This document shows positions 46,624 to 58,641 of a stretch of DNA of 64,000 nucleotides, piece by piece. Position 1 is the stretch's first letter. Each line of letters starts with the position of its first letter. The stretch is from Xylogone sp. PMI_703. Its lineage: Eukaryota; Ascomycota; Leotiomycetes. The notes beneath the pieces were generated by a model, which was not told the DNA's origin, ran no database searches, and saw only the letters and a program-made list of their open reading frames with translations. The stretch spans positions 5,332,001-5,396,000 of the forward strand of contig JAJTUQ010000001.1 in assembly GCA_021399445.1 (NCBI GenBank). Direction: 5' to 3'. Both the position numbers and the translations under genes were made by a program.

Positions 46624-48876
46624 GCAAGGATTTATATCTTTTGAGGTGCCCTCTCTCTTTGTGGTTCAAAGAAAAGTTGTTGGGATGTCGGCTTTATGAG
46701 AGACAAGGACGGGTGACCTTCAGGGTGAAGTGGATGATGGGTTGATCGATATTTATTAGCTTTGCAGTTATCTTATCTGGAGAACGATGATCAGTATTTA
46801 AAAAAGAAAAAACAAGCTTCACAACTTTATTTCAAAAAAGCCGGAGATTAAAGAGCAAAAGAGACACAATGGAACAATAGGACGTTGGAATATATATGCA
46901 GCGGGAAGAGAACACCGTATGTACGTCTGACAAACCACGCAACCTGGTGATGTGGAATACGCGGAGCCGACGGCATGGAGAAAAGCGGCCTGGTGCGAGA
47001 GGGGGCGATGTTGGTGAAAAAAGCCCGCAAGCACCACGCAGCTCCCATGCACAGCTGTGCTGCACTGCAGCAGTAGCAAGAGCAGCGATTGAGCCTATCT
47101 CAGCAGGGCGGAGCTGTGCAGTCCACGTACCTCGGAGTTAATCCTGCCACCGCCGGGGAAACGTGTCTCCTCTCTCTCTTTTCAAAAGAATGACTGGGAA
47201 TTAAAATATATTTTCGATTGACGCAAGACGCAAAAAAATTAAAGGAGAGTATTAAGAAAAATGGCGTATAAAGGAGAGAGAGAGGTTTGCTGCCGCCACC
47301 TTGGTGGTTTGGGTCGTTAATTAAGATATAATAATTAAAATTGTCCAAGTTGCAAGCGATGTAACGGCCCTCAGTCCATATAAGAAACTACCGGAACTCA
47401 ACCACTTGGCGAGATGAAGACAGAGAGATGCACGCACACTCGGCATAGTACTGTAAGCCGGCGGGCCGCAACATGAAATATTTCCGCAAAAGGAGGAGAA
47501 GATGCAAAAGGGACCCGCAGTTTACTCACCAGGACGTTTTCAAAGCTAACAGGATAATAGTAATGGATGTTTTCAAAGGTTCAAACAATTCACAATTGAT
47601 TTCGCAGAAAAGATGAAAGATTAGATTGCTTTGCAGACACAAAATCAACAACAGGTTAAATAATCAAACGTTCTAGATCCAAAACCAAGGGGGAGGAGCA
47701 CAGCACACGGCTATGTATATATACACCGAACAAAAAGACCCTTTGATCTTCACTTCAAACAAGAAAAGCAACACAAACACAAAGAAAAATCCCACGTGGG
47801 TAATTAGCCGCCCAAACTCATCATTGTGCTGCCATTCTAAGCCGAACCGCCTTTCAAAACCTGTCCTCTCCTTCACTCTCCTCCATAGCCTCGACTCGCC
47901 ATCCCCAAACCTCAAGAATGCAAACGGGCGGCGGCGACGGTGGTGGCGCGATGACGTACCCCCGACAGCGGCTTGGTTGGACCAACGAAACGGAAAGAAG
48001 CTCCAGAAAGACTGCTGCGTTGATGCAGGCGCGCGTGAACACATTGCTGACAAGGGCCCCTGGAATTGCTTGGCCAAGGGCGCTTGAAATGCGGAAGCGC
48101 TGTATGGGTGGAAGTGGACCAATCATATTCCTTTCCGATAGCTTTACTCTTGCCATCTGAATACGGCCGTAACTCTATTAAGAAGTTTTGTGCCCCGAGA
48201 TATTAAAGCAGCATGCATAAACTAAGAGTATCGGTTCTAGTAGTATTATCCGCACTTCAAGCGCCTCCCCAACTGTGGCTAGCCGACTAGCCGACCCTTC
48301 CTGCGGTTCGTTTCGGCGTGGGCGAGCCGGCATGGGCAGATTGGCTGCCGGCTGGTCTTTCAAGAAGCGCGCTGCGTGGCCGCTGGCGACGTTTCAATAG
48401 GCTCCCTCACCATGCCTGATCTTTCATCACCGCCGCCTGCGTTATTGGCTTTGGATGCTCGATCTTCTCTGTGGTTTTTGCCTCCTGAGCCATGACGATG
48501 TGGACAGACGCCCAGGACTGAGTCGAGTGAGTACAAAGCTCATCGCTACCATGCACTTCCCCCTGCAAATACCGCAATCGGCTACGGCTTTCGCACGGGT
48601 CTCTCCCGGCCTGCACGTCCTTCTGTACAGCCTCAGGAGTGGAGCTGATGCTGCCTCAATGCGGACGGACCAGCACACCTTCACTCAAAAGTTGTTGAGA
48701 ATGATAGCCTGATATCTTGCTAGACTTGTAAATACTCAGATTCTCCTCTGTTGAGCTACTAAAGTATATACCACTAGATCGACATGCCCCGATCATACAG
48801 ATAAACCTAAGGACCTAAATCCACCTTTGATATAGCGCCAATACTTGTATACAAAATCATGCTTTCCAGAGACTAC
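46624..48876. other. 2.2-kb region with at most one small gene
   Basis: Apart from a weak candidate at 47918-48160, nothing coding is supported. Overlapping frames near 46.8-47.1 and 48.4-48.7 kb lack motifs and starts in good context. Confidence 0.45.
47918..48160 (+). CDS. possible 80-residue protein
   Basis: The ATG is preceded by a CT-rich stretch ending CCTCAAGA, a good fungal leader and start context. The predicted protein has a Gly-rich start and many Arg/Lys residues but no recognised domain. Another frame over the same stretch is also open, so coding status is uncertain. Confidence 0.25.
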   Translation: MQTGGGDGGGAMTYPRQRLGWTNETERSSRKTAALMQARVNTLLTRAPGIAWPRALEMRKRCMGGSGPIIFLSDSFTLAI

Positions 48877-51165
48877 CTAAGCCGCTCTTCTAGCGGTTGT
48901 GCTCATTAGTGTAATCTTCTTAGCTTTCTTCTTCTTCCCGCCCGGAGTAGCTCGAGCTGAAGAGCTGCTTTCGCCGTTTAGGCTGGCTGCCTGAACTTGC
49001 GCAATCAATGCATCTTCAGCAAGCAGATCTTCTTCCCAAGACTGCAGCCATCCATCGTCCTCACGTTCTGGCGGCCGCTGAGGTGCAAGGTCAGGTGATC
49101 TGGCTGAAATGGCAGTGGTTCCCCACACTGTCTTGGGTCCTGAGGGACTGGTTGATGGCGAAGCCAGGCTCGCAAATGAAGAGCCCTGTCGTGCTGGCCA
49201 TGGTGGGGATGAAGACGCAGATGTCTCGAAAGACGGTGGCACAAGAGGTTGGAAGTCATTGCTGGATAGTTCCTCATTGGGCGTGCTCGGTCGTTTCCGT
49301 CGAGCATGCGCCCACCTCTTCTCCTCTTCCTCCCTCTCTGCACGCTGCCTATCCTTCTCTTCGCGCAGTTCCTTATCGCGGTTGCGCTTTCTCCTCTTCT
49401 CAATCTCCTCCTTGAATTGACTTAGGATCTCTGGCGCGACAACATCCGTCCAGTTACATTCAAGGAAGCTAACCTCGCAGCCATATGGCAAGTGTGCCAT
49501 ATATTTAGCCCGCTTTCGAAGGTCGTCATCCATGACATGTCCAGTCGACACTCGTTCAACACGGGGAAGTAGTGTCGAAGGAAAGGAGGCAAAGTTGCCG
49601 AATGCGGATTTTAGGATCCTAATATCAAGAGGTGCGAGGTAGTAGTGAAGTAATGCTTGGTAAAAGAAATAGGGTGCATCAGCAGGATGTGCATGACTGG
49701 CAGCTTTGCGAGCTGGTTTTGCACCTGGATGATGCTCATCCACCTGGGGTGCTGTAATCTCTGAGACACGCGGAGCGTTGATGCCATCAGTGGTTTTACC
49801 CACTCCAGCTTCAGGCGGACGCGCTTCTGGAGGGACAGCTGAAATGTCCACCCCAGATTTGGATTCATGTTGTATCAGGTACATGTCCGGTATGTCTTCG
49901 ATAGGATTGAACTGAATAGGCTCACGTATGGGCACTTTCTCCGCCGGTTGCTTCGGCATGGCCGGTGGATCTCCTAGTCCTTTGATCTTCTCTTTTGCAT
50001 CTTTAATGGCATTCATTGCCTTCCTTGTCCATTCAGGTTCTTCTCCAAACATCAATTCGTCTTCCACTTCTTGACGTTGAAGGTCTTTGATTTCAAGGTC
50101 ATATTGCTCAAGCATATAAGCTTCGCTACCTCTCATGATCCTAGCGTAGTCCATGACCTCAGCAGCAAAATACCAGGGAATATCCTCGGAATTAGCAAGT
50201 ATCTCAGCGCCATCCCTAGGTAGCGCCAAAGTACTTCCAGGTTGTCGCATTACTAATCTTAAAACAACATCATCACCTTCTCGTGGTGCTGGTCCCTCTT
50301 GCCCAGTATACCACCTCACTGGCCTGGTCTCTGATATGTAAATGGAGTCCCAGCAGATAGGGCACTTTTTCCAGCGAGGTCTCCTCTCGGGATGGGGATG
50401 ATCATCCTCCGAGGTAGCTTGCATATAGCGGATCAGACACGGCAGACAGAAAATATGGCCACACTTTGCCATGCGGGGCGCAACGGGGTGAGAAAGGCAG
50501 ATAGGGCAAGAGGCATCTTGAGATTCAGCGGAAGCAAGAATCTGCAAGACATCATTCCAATCCAGGTGTTGGTCGGCATCAACGGCCTGATGTTTGTAAT
50601 CGCCATATGGTTTAACTATGAAACGGTAGTTGGCGTGGATGTACCTGGAAACGTGTCAACGATGGTAGCAGTTAGAGTAGCCATCATTATATACATACCT
50701 GGCTTTGTCAATGGAGTGACGACCAGATCCAATGCCATAGGTATTGGTACGTCTTGCTCCCCGGTTGTAGTGATAATGCTGATGGTATTGCGGACGGGGA
50801 GGAAGACTAAAGTTCATGAGATGGGTAATGGAGGTCTGGCCTCTCCGGCTGCTGGCATTCCGCAAGGCGCTCTGTTCTTGTGAGCTTATGCAGCTTGGTA
50901 TGCTCCCCGCGAGGTTACTTACTGCTTCGGCCATTGCATCCTCATCCGCGAGCCGGGGTCTGCGAGATGGCTTGTGCTGTTTCTTGTGGTTCTGATTATT
51001 CCGAGGAGATGCTAAAGGGGCATTTGACTGGCCACCAGGGCGTCGAGAAAGGGCTTCAAAGCTCTGTGATCCAGCTGGGCTTTGTTGTTGTTGAAGAGGC
51101 GAATGAGATGATGTGCTAAGAAGTTTCCCGGGAACTGCTGACGAGCTCGATGGAGCAGAATTCAT
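48877..51165 (-). CDS. RING finger protein of the RNF10/Mag2 type
   Basis: Exons 51165-50699 and 50644-48877 give 744 residues. The N-terminus is Ser/Gln-rich; the splice restores the conserved KARYIHANYRFIVKPYGDY segment before the RING. A C3HC4 RING starts at C202 (CPIC, then CGHIFCLPC, then KKCPIC) with an enlarged loop between the last Cys pairs. Further on, YFFYQALLHYYLAPLDIRIL and YGCEVSFLECNW match the conserved C-terminal half of RNF10/Mag2; the tail is charged and Lys-rich. Known relatives are E3 ubiquitin ligases acting on 40S ribosomal proteins in stalled initiation complexes. Here it is divergent from a Ubp3-type deubiquitinase, which in yeast removes ubiquitin from ribosomes. Confidence 0.9.
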
Positions 51166-52026
51166 GATCGCCGGAGTGGCCTGCCACCAGAAAGGAAGAA
51201 GATGCAGATTCCACTGCTATTTCCACGACAAAGCGCGGGGTTGCAAGGAATCACAACGACTGGAACGTCAAAGGAGGGTGGATAGCTTGATAAATGATGT
51301 GACGCAAAGCGGCTCGCAGATAACCCGGCAAGAAGAGCAAAGGCTAGAATCTATGAGACGTCACGCAACATCAAGCAGGACTATCGCATTTGACGAAGCC
51401 GCAATCTAGAAGAAGGGCAAGGAGATAGGAGGAGATAAACTGTTGAAGGTATTGATGAGGCCAAAGCCGCCAACCGGGGGCGTTGATGGCGGGGAAGAAG
51501 AGAGGGTGACTGAGCAGCTCTCTTCGGCAAATGACTCTCTTGCGCCGTCAATAGCACCAGTGCAATAATTATTTCGCGTATGGTAAAACCACCCCAGGGC
51601 CACCTCCATCCTCGAACAAAGCCCTGGGATTTCCCATCAAGCTTCTTGTGCCCTTCCGCACTGGATCCTGCCCGCCTTTCTCTTTCGTGGCTGAGCTTTA
51701 CATCAAAGGGCTCCTTTTGTTTTTGTGCTCTATTTGTGTTCCGGTCTAGTCTAATCTGTTTTTTTGAGGTGTCGCGCGACTTTTCTTTTCGGGGCGATTC
51801 GGCTTTTGACTACCATCTTCCATCTCTCAGCCTGTTCTACAGCTTTAAATATCGATACGGGCCAGTTCATACGGTATTGTCGAGGTTGTTCACTGCCGTG
51901 TGGTCCCAATTAAAAAGCTGTTACCTCGTTATTCTGCATATCACACCTTCGATGCGCTGAAAACGGTGCTTCAGCGCCAAACTCGTCACCTACTTTTCCT
52001 TCCCCATCACAGAGCTCCAAGCCGGC
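51166..52026. promoter_or_regulatory. divergent promoter, RNF10-type ligase and Ubp3-type protease
   Basis: About 860 bp separate the two divergent start codons. The right half is pyrimidine-rich. No coding model is supported inside. Confidence 0.5.
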
Positions 52027-54790
52027 ATGATGAACCCTCGTCATCTGCCGGCAGGGCAAGGCATACATTCGGATATGGGCAGGAGAAGGCCTTACAATAA
52101 TGTTCCGAACCAACAATACCCTCCTGTTGCGCCGATGTACAGTGGATACATCCCGTACAATTACTATCAACCGCAATTCCAGCCGCCATATCAGCCTGGT
52201 ATTCCACCGCACCAGTATGCTCCATATCCTCCCTATGGCAGATCACCTCCTCCGCCGATGCAGCACTATGCTCCAATGCCTCAAACCGCATATCCTCGAC
52301 CTCATCTCTCTCCCGCCCTTGCAAACCCGTATCAACCACCTCCGCCCCAACCTCCACCTCCACCCCATACACCCTCATCTACACACTCAGCCCATGCTCC
52401 TCCTGCCGCGATGACCCCGCCTCCACCGCCAGCTCTGCCTGTGGCAGTTACTCCAACTTCTCCCGAAGTGGAAACCAAGATAATTCCTTTCAAGGCTCCT
52501 GTGAGTCACTGCTGCTTGTTATATGTGTACGTTAACTAATAAAAATAAGCTACCTTGGCTTTCAAGACCAGATTTAGAATGGCCAGCTAGACATGCACGG
52601 AGGAGAAGACGACGCGCACCACAGCTTTCTGCAGAGGCTGTGGAGCTCCCAAAACAGGGTGGGAATGAAGAATCAGAGGCCCCTGCTGCTGAGACAGCCC
52701 CTCGTCCGGAGACTCCTACGACACAGCAAAATTCAGAGGAGGCTTCTTCTACCAATCCTACAACTCCGTCTTCCGTAAAACAAACCCCAACTCTCCCAAC
52801 GGATGAGGCCAGACCGCCTGTATCCAAGCAGGCCCCAAAATCTACGGTACCAGCTATTCCTCTTATTCCTGTTGTGCCTAAAAATCTTCCACGCGATGCT
52901 CCTGTTCAGATCCCTAGCAAAACTACAGATGCGGCACCAGTTCTGTCCGCAGCTGTGTCTCAGGGTCCCGAAACAGACCAAGAAGCCAATAAAAATGCTC
53001 CGGAGTCTGGTGCCGAACTGGCAGCCGCAGAAGAGGTGAAGGTTACACCAGCACCTAAGGCTGCTCCGAAGCTGTGGACTGGGCTTTTCAATTCATCAGG
53101 TAGTGCTTCCACACAATTGGAAGGTGATGCACAGGGTTCAGCTGCTCTTGCAGGGCTCGGGAAGCCGAGCGCCGAATCCTTGGCAGAGGCTCTGCGATCG
53201 TTTAATGCATCATCTACCTCAAGATTGGCATTTCTAGAGCCACGAGGTCTCGTTAATACTGGTAATATGTGTTATATGAATTCTGTAAGCCATTCCTCCC
53301 AGCCTAAGGTTCAATTAACTTACCATCACTAGGTTTTACAAGTTTTAGTGTTTTGTATACCTTTTTATGACTTCTTGGATCAGGTTAGCAAGCGTGCAGC
53401 ACATCGCTTTAAAAGTCAGACCCCTTTAATTGATGCTATGTAAGTACTGATTTTCTAAATAATCACACAAGTGCAATACCGCCCTAACGCTCCTCAGGAT
53501 CATGTTCATGCGAGAATACAAAGTAATTGATTCGGCACCCTCTGCCGAGCAGCTAAGGTTACGATTGAAGCAAGACGAACTTGAGAAATATGGGGAACCA
53601 TTTACTCCTGAATTTGTGTATGATGTTATTAGGAGACTCCCACGTTTTTCGAGCATGCGAGTAAGTTGTGATATATCTTGTTACAGAAAGCTCAAGCTAA
53701 TCCTAAATAGCGCGGCCACCAGCAAGATGCTGAAGAGTTCTTGGGGTTCTTGTTGGAAGGATTGCATGATGAGTGTGTCCAAGTGATGAGTGGTAGCATT
53801 TCTTCTAATGCCACTTCGACTATCGCGACACCAGTGAATGGGCCTTCCACACCAACAAGCGAACATGCCAGCGTTGTTGGCTCTGGTGATGCAAACGGTT
53901 GGCTTGAGGTCGGGCCTAAGCAGAAAGCTGCTGTTACGCGGTCATCGGGCACGATTATTACTAGCTCACCTGTCACCAAGATTTTTGGAGGGAATTTGCG
54001 TTCCGAGCTTCGGGTTCCTGGGTTGAAGGATTCCGTTACTCTTGAGCCGTACCAACCATTGCAGCTCGATATTGGTGCTTCGAATGTTAACAACATTATC
54101 GATGCCCTGAAAGGCCTCACAAGGCCAGAAGCTCTACATGGAGATTTCAAGTCGCCCAAAGGTCCAAACGTCGCTGCTACTAAGCAGGTCTTCATCGAAA
54201 CTGTCCCCCCGGTTTTGATTCTCCATCTCAAGCGCTTCCAATACGACAATACCGGTGGAACACAAAAGATATGGAAGAAGGTCGGCTATCCTTTGGAGCT
54301 TGAGATGCCAAAGGAGGTCTTCCCTCGGCAGAAACGCAGCATTTATGCACACGAAGGTCTTCCAAAGTACCGTTTGATCGCGGTCGTATATCACCACGGA
54401 AAGAATGCTAGCGGAGGTCATTACACGGTGGATGTCCGGAGACAAGATGGGCGTGAATGGGTTCGCCTTGATGACACGGTCATTCGACGTGTGAAGAGCG
54501 AGGATGTCGCGGAGGGTGGCAGCGAAGAAGATCCCAAGGTGCTCGCAGCAGCTCTCGAGGCCCACAAGAAAGACAGTGCATCTTCGGGAAATATATTTTC
54601 CACGATTGGAGACGATGACGATGAGATTGATGATGATGGGTGGAAGCAGGTGAACGGATCTTCAGCCAATGGATCCAGCAAGAAATGGTCCAGTGTGGTC
54701 AACGGCAGCTCCACGCCAAAGGGCAAGTCCGAGAAGTTCTCGATCAAGGATAACAAGGTTGCATATCTTCTCTTCTACCAGAGGATATGA
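52027..54790 (+). CDS. ubiquitin carboxyl-terminal hydrolase, Ubp3/USP10 type
   Basis: Five exons, 52027-52500, 52550-53284, 53333-53439, 53498-53660 and 53711-54790, encode 852 residues. The first 160 residues are Pro/Tyr/Gln-rich, followed by a low-complexity Pro/Thr/Ala linker. The USP catalytic domain starts at GLVNTGNMCYMNS with catalytic Cys399, continues through QQDAEEFLGFLL, and ends with the His box YHHGKNASGGHYTVDV (His730) and a final YLLFYQR. Order, spacing and the long N-terminus match yeast Ubp3. Ubp3 with Bre5 deubiquitinates ribosomes, Sec23 and other targets. The first conserved box is split by an intron right after the catalytic Cys segment. Confidence 0.93.
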
Positions 54791-56065
54791 TGAGTGCCTC
54801 TATTATCTGATCATTACGAAAAATAGGTCGGGGCCCAGAGATGCTTTCACTCCTGGCTCCTTGGGGCCAATGACGGCTTGGGCAGATAACCGGGGTTTGT
54901 AGATGGTTGATCATTTGACCGACCAGGCGTTGAGTTTTTCAAAAAAATAAAAGGCATCTATGTAAACCTACTCTCTTTTCATAGAGCTTGAAGGTTTTGG
55001 AATGCTTGGGTGCCAAAGGGCATGGCAGCCGAGGGAGGCTATGGCTTTTTTGATATGGCACAGGGAAAAAAAAAGCTCGATGTATTATACAGCATCTGCT
55101 GTTCAACGTAGCGGTGCATTTCAAAGAAAAAGTTGTAAACACAAATCATAACGGTGTAACTGTGTAGTATTTGAAAGTATTTGAACGTATATATACTGGA
55201 TCTAACTAACGCCGTACCAATTCCGTAGAGGCTGAGGTGTTGCCCAGATAAACGGGGCGAATCAATCTCACTCAGGGGGAATCTGGACCAATACAGTATT
55301 AGTAAGCTCAACCTCGGATTCGTCGCATGCAGCTGGGATTCCCCATCTCACCCTCTCCTGGGACGCAAACGGTAATTAGCTTCCTCCTACGACATCATCC
55401 GCCCCAAAGTCCAGTAGAATTTCTATGCGCGCTGACAAGAGACTCTATCAAGCAGAACGCGTACACAGTTTTACTGTAGATATAGAATAGTAAATCCCTG
55501 TATCCATGTTTATAATAAATACTGTGATTAGAGAACCGTCGCCATTCGTTCAATCAAGGTTATCGATTGCCCAACCGCCATGATCGTATTCGGAATTGCG
55601 AGGTTGCGAACCCATGCTAATCTAAGATTTCGGCGGTGGGCTACTCCCCTTTTCCCTCCGCTGGAATGAACCAGTCGAAATTAAGGTGTGGTCCACCCAC
55701 CCCAGCACGCCCAGCCAAAGTCAACAGAACGGTACGGGTACTGGTGGTAAACATTGATTCACCGTTCCGCACACGCGCTTGGTGACCCCTGCTACATTTA
55801 ATTATTTTTCTGGTTCCTGAACATCTTTCCTTTCCCTCTCCTCCCCTTTTTGTTTATCCATTTCTCAACCAAAGTTCCTTTTTTATGTGTGTTGTGTATG
55901 TATGTTTTGTGTGTGGAACCGGTGCTGATCTGGTCTCGTTTCTTCTCAATTAAACTTTTTTTCGACATTAAATATTAAGTTATTTAATTGTTAGGGGCTC
56001 AATTGTTTGTAATACTTTACCTTTACGTGTCTTTACGCTCTCTAAGAGGAAGGGAAACGTGAAGG
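54791..56065. other. intergenic, ERG4 promoter
   Basis: About 1.3 kb; no gene seen. The right part is T-rich and ends in a purine-rich leader (aagaggaagggaaacg) before the ERG4 start. Confidence 0.5.
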
Positions 56066-58025
56066 ATGTCTGAAAGATATTCTCTGCGGCAGACTCCCAA
56101 GTAAGTTGTTGTAGTTCTTTTTCTCCGTTGATGGAAGGGACAATCTGTCACCTAAGGGTTATCGAGATTTTTGTGCAAGAGACAATCATACTGACTGAGT
56201 ATTCAAGAAAGGTGGAGCATGCTGGCTTCGTCGAGACTCCTCGAATTCGAAGAGCTTCTTCTCGTCGTCGCAAGTCTCAATTCCCTGAATCAGAGACCGA
56301 GTACTCTTCTGCGACCGATAATGAATCGCGAGGCCGTCGTTCGAGGCGGAATGGCAGCGTACCTGTCGAGGTAGCTACGAGCGAGCCTACAACAAATGAG
56401 CATGCCAATGGACATTCGAATGGCTATTCGAACGGGTACTCCAACGGAAAATCCAACGGCAACTCCAATAGATATTCGAATGGACACACAAATGGGAAGG
56501 CTGTCCAGGAGCTCACCGAAACCCCCAGTGAAAAGCTAGAGAAGAAACATCAGGAGGTGGTCGATGGCTGGATTCCTGGAAAGGACCCCAAGATCGACTA
56601 CAGCGGTGAATTCGACTTTGGAGGATCATGGGGAGTTGGCGCCATGATGATCGGTTTCCCTTTGCTGATGTACTACATGTGGATTGGAGCAACATACTAC
56701 GATGGCAAGTTTCCTACGCGGGAACCTGGCCAGTCGTGGGCCGAATTCGCCAATCATATGGGCAGTCTTGTTGCAGAAGGCGCTTTCCCTTCGCTCAAGG
56801 CCTGGACCATGTACTGGACATTCTTCATCTTTGAAGGTATTTGCTACTGTGTCCTACCAGGTGTCTATGCATATGGCAAGCCTCTGCCTCATGAGGGAGG
56901 CAAGCAGCTCAAGTACTACTGCTCTGCCGTGTGGTCATTCTATACTACCCTTGCTGTAGCGGCTGCCCTTCACTTCTCTGGCATCTTCCCTCTATACACG
57001 ATCATCGACGAATTCGGGCCCCTTATGTCCGTCGCCATTTGCTCTGGATTCATCGTCGCATTCATCGCGTATTTCTCAGCAATCATTCGTGGTGCCCAGC
57101 ACCGTATGACGGGCTATCCTGTTTATGATTTTTTCATGGGTGCTGAATTGAACCCTAGAATGTTTGGTATTCTGGATTTCAAGATGTTCTTCGAGGTCCG
57201 TCTTCCATGGTATATCTTGCTCTTGATCACTATTGGTGCCGCTGCACGCCAGTGGGAGCAGTACGGATATGTCTCTGGTGAGCTGTGCTTCCTCCTCATG
57301 GCACACTACCTCTATGCAAATGCATGCTCTAAAGGCGAAGAGTGCATTGTTCCAACTTGGTAAGTCGTGAGTTCCGCCATATGTATTAGACTTCACTAAC
57401 TGGATCAAAACAGGGATATGTATTATGAGAAATGGGGCTTCATGTTGATTTTCTGGAACCTTGCCGGTGTCCCATTGAGCTACTGCCACTGCACCATCTA
57501 TTTAGCCAACCACGACCCGGCTACCTACCGCTGGAACCGCTATTTCCTCACCTTCCTCTTCGTCTTATACTTGTTCATGTACTGGATCTGGGACACCACC
57601 AACAGCCAGAAGAACCGTTTCCGAGCTCAGGAACGTGGCGCTCTTGTTGAACGAAAGACGTTCCCTCAACTGCCATGGCAAACCGTCAAGAACCCAAGAT
57701 GCATCAAGACAAAGACTGGCGATTCCCTCTTGGCCGATGGCTGGTACCGATATGCTCGCAAGATCCATTACACTTGTGACTTCTTCTTTGCCAACTCTTG
57801 GGGTTTGATCACTGGTTTTAGCAGCCCGTTCCCGTGGTTCTATCCTTTCTTCTTTACATGTATGATTATCCACCGTGCATACAGAGATATCCAGAGGTGC
57901 AAGGCCAAATATGGAGAGGCCTGGGAAGAGTATGAGAGATTGGTGCCTTATCTTTTTATTCCAGTAAGTTTCCTTGATTGGTTCTCAGCAAGAAAATACT
58001 AATCAATATTTAGTACGTCTTCTAA
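56066..58025 (+). CDS. ERG4: sterol C-24(28) reductase ERG4
   Basis: Four exons, 56066-56100, 56208-57359, 57414-57963 and 58014-58025, give 582 residues. The first exon encodes only [11 protein letters not shown] plus two bases, the last only Tyr-Val-Phe and stop. The N-terminal 130 residues are polar, including an Asn-Gly-rich repeat at 79-108. Multiple membrane helices follow. The C-terminal signature of the ERG4/ERG24 family is clear: [48 protein letters not shown] and a final YLFIPYVF. It performs the last step of ergosterol synthesis in the ER, reducing the C-24(28) double bond with NADPH. The polar N-terminal extension is long for this family. Confidence 0.95.
56407..56496 (+). repeat. 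in-frame 12-bp imperfect tandem repeat (Ser-Asn-Gly-x)
   Basis: About seven imperfect 12-bp units, each like TCGAATGGCTAT, encode repeated Ser-Asn-Gly-Tyr/Lys/His tetrads at ERG4 residues 79-108. Codons vary between units, so the peptide is conserved more than the DNA. Confidence 0.75.
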
Positions 58026-58641
58026 TAGACATGGGAAAAGTGATGGAGTTATGTGTTTGGAATGGAAATGAAAGTTTGAGAAATCATCAGACACTGCCTC
58101 ATTCGAGGGGTTTTCGCTGTCTATTGGGACAGCTCTTCTACAGTACATAATTTGTCCGTACAGAATTTAATAATCATAATGCAAATCACCATGTTTACGA
58201 GATCTTAGGTCTTATATCCATTGTTCTAGTCTGAGTGAATGTCATATATCTTTCTGCCCATATATTATTTACTAACTTCGGGATGATTAGCAAATTATCT
58301 TACATCCTCCCGCAGTCAATTGTGGCTAGGATTAGGCCAACTTCCCTATCTGCGAGGATGGTTCGGATATCTCAGATGCATGCGTGACCCCTCCAAAAGA
58401 GCACCAACACCTCGCCGCATGTAGCATCTGCCAGTATTGACACCCCAGGGCGTAAAGAGCTACCCAATGCAACGTATGCATATATCCATATATCGGCTCT
58501 CACACTTTTTACTATAAATACAGCATAGATTGATTAACTTGCATTTACAAGACATGCATGTCTCTGTCGAGATGCTAGGCGGGGGACTTCACTGAACAAT
58601 GAATCGCATCAACCATATGAGCTTAACATAAGCCTAAAAAT
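58026..58641. other. intergenic, nothing recognised
   Basis: About 600 bp of AT-rich sequence between ERG4 and the ankyrin gene. Confidence 0.6.

Noticed and set aside
47713..48087. Plus-strand frame ending in DCCVDAGAREHIADKGPWNC
   Set aside because: The Cys-containing end looked effector-like, but there is no start in good context, no signal peptide, and it overlaps a better-placed frame.
51580..51960. 126-codon plus-strand frame before the Ubp3-type gene
   Set aside because: It is Phe/Ser/Leu-rich because of a pyrimidine-rich leader; no conserved features.
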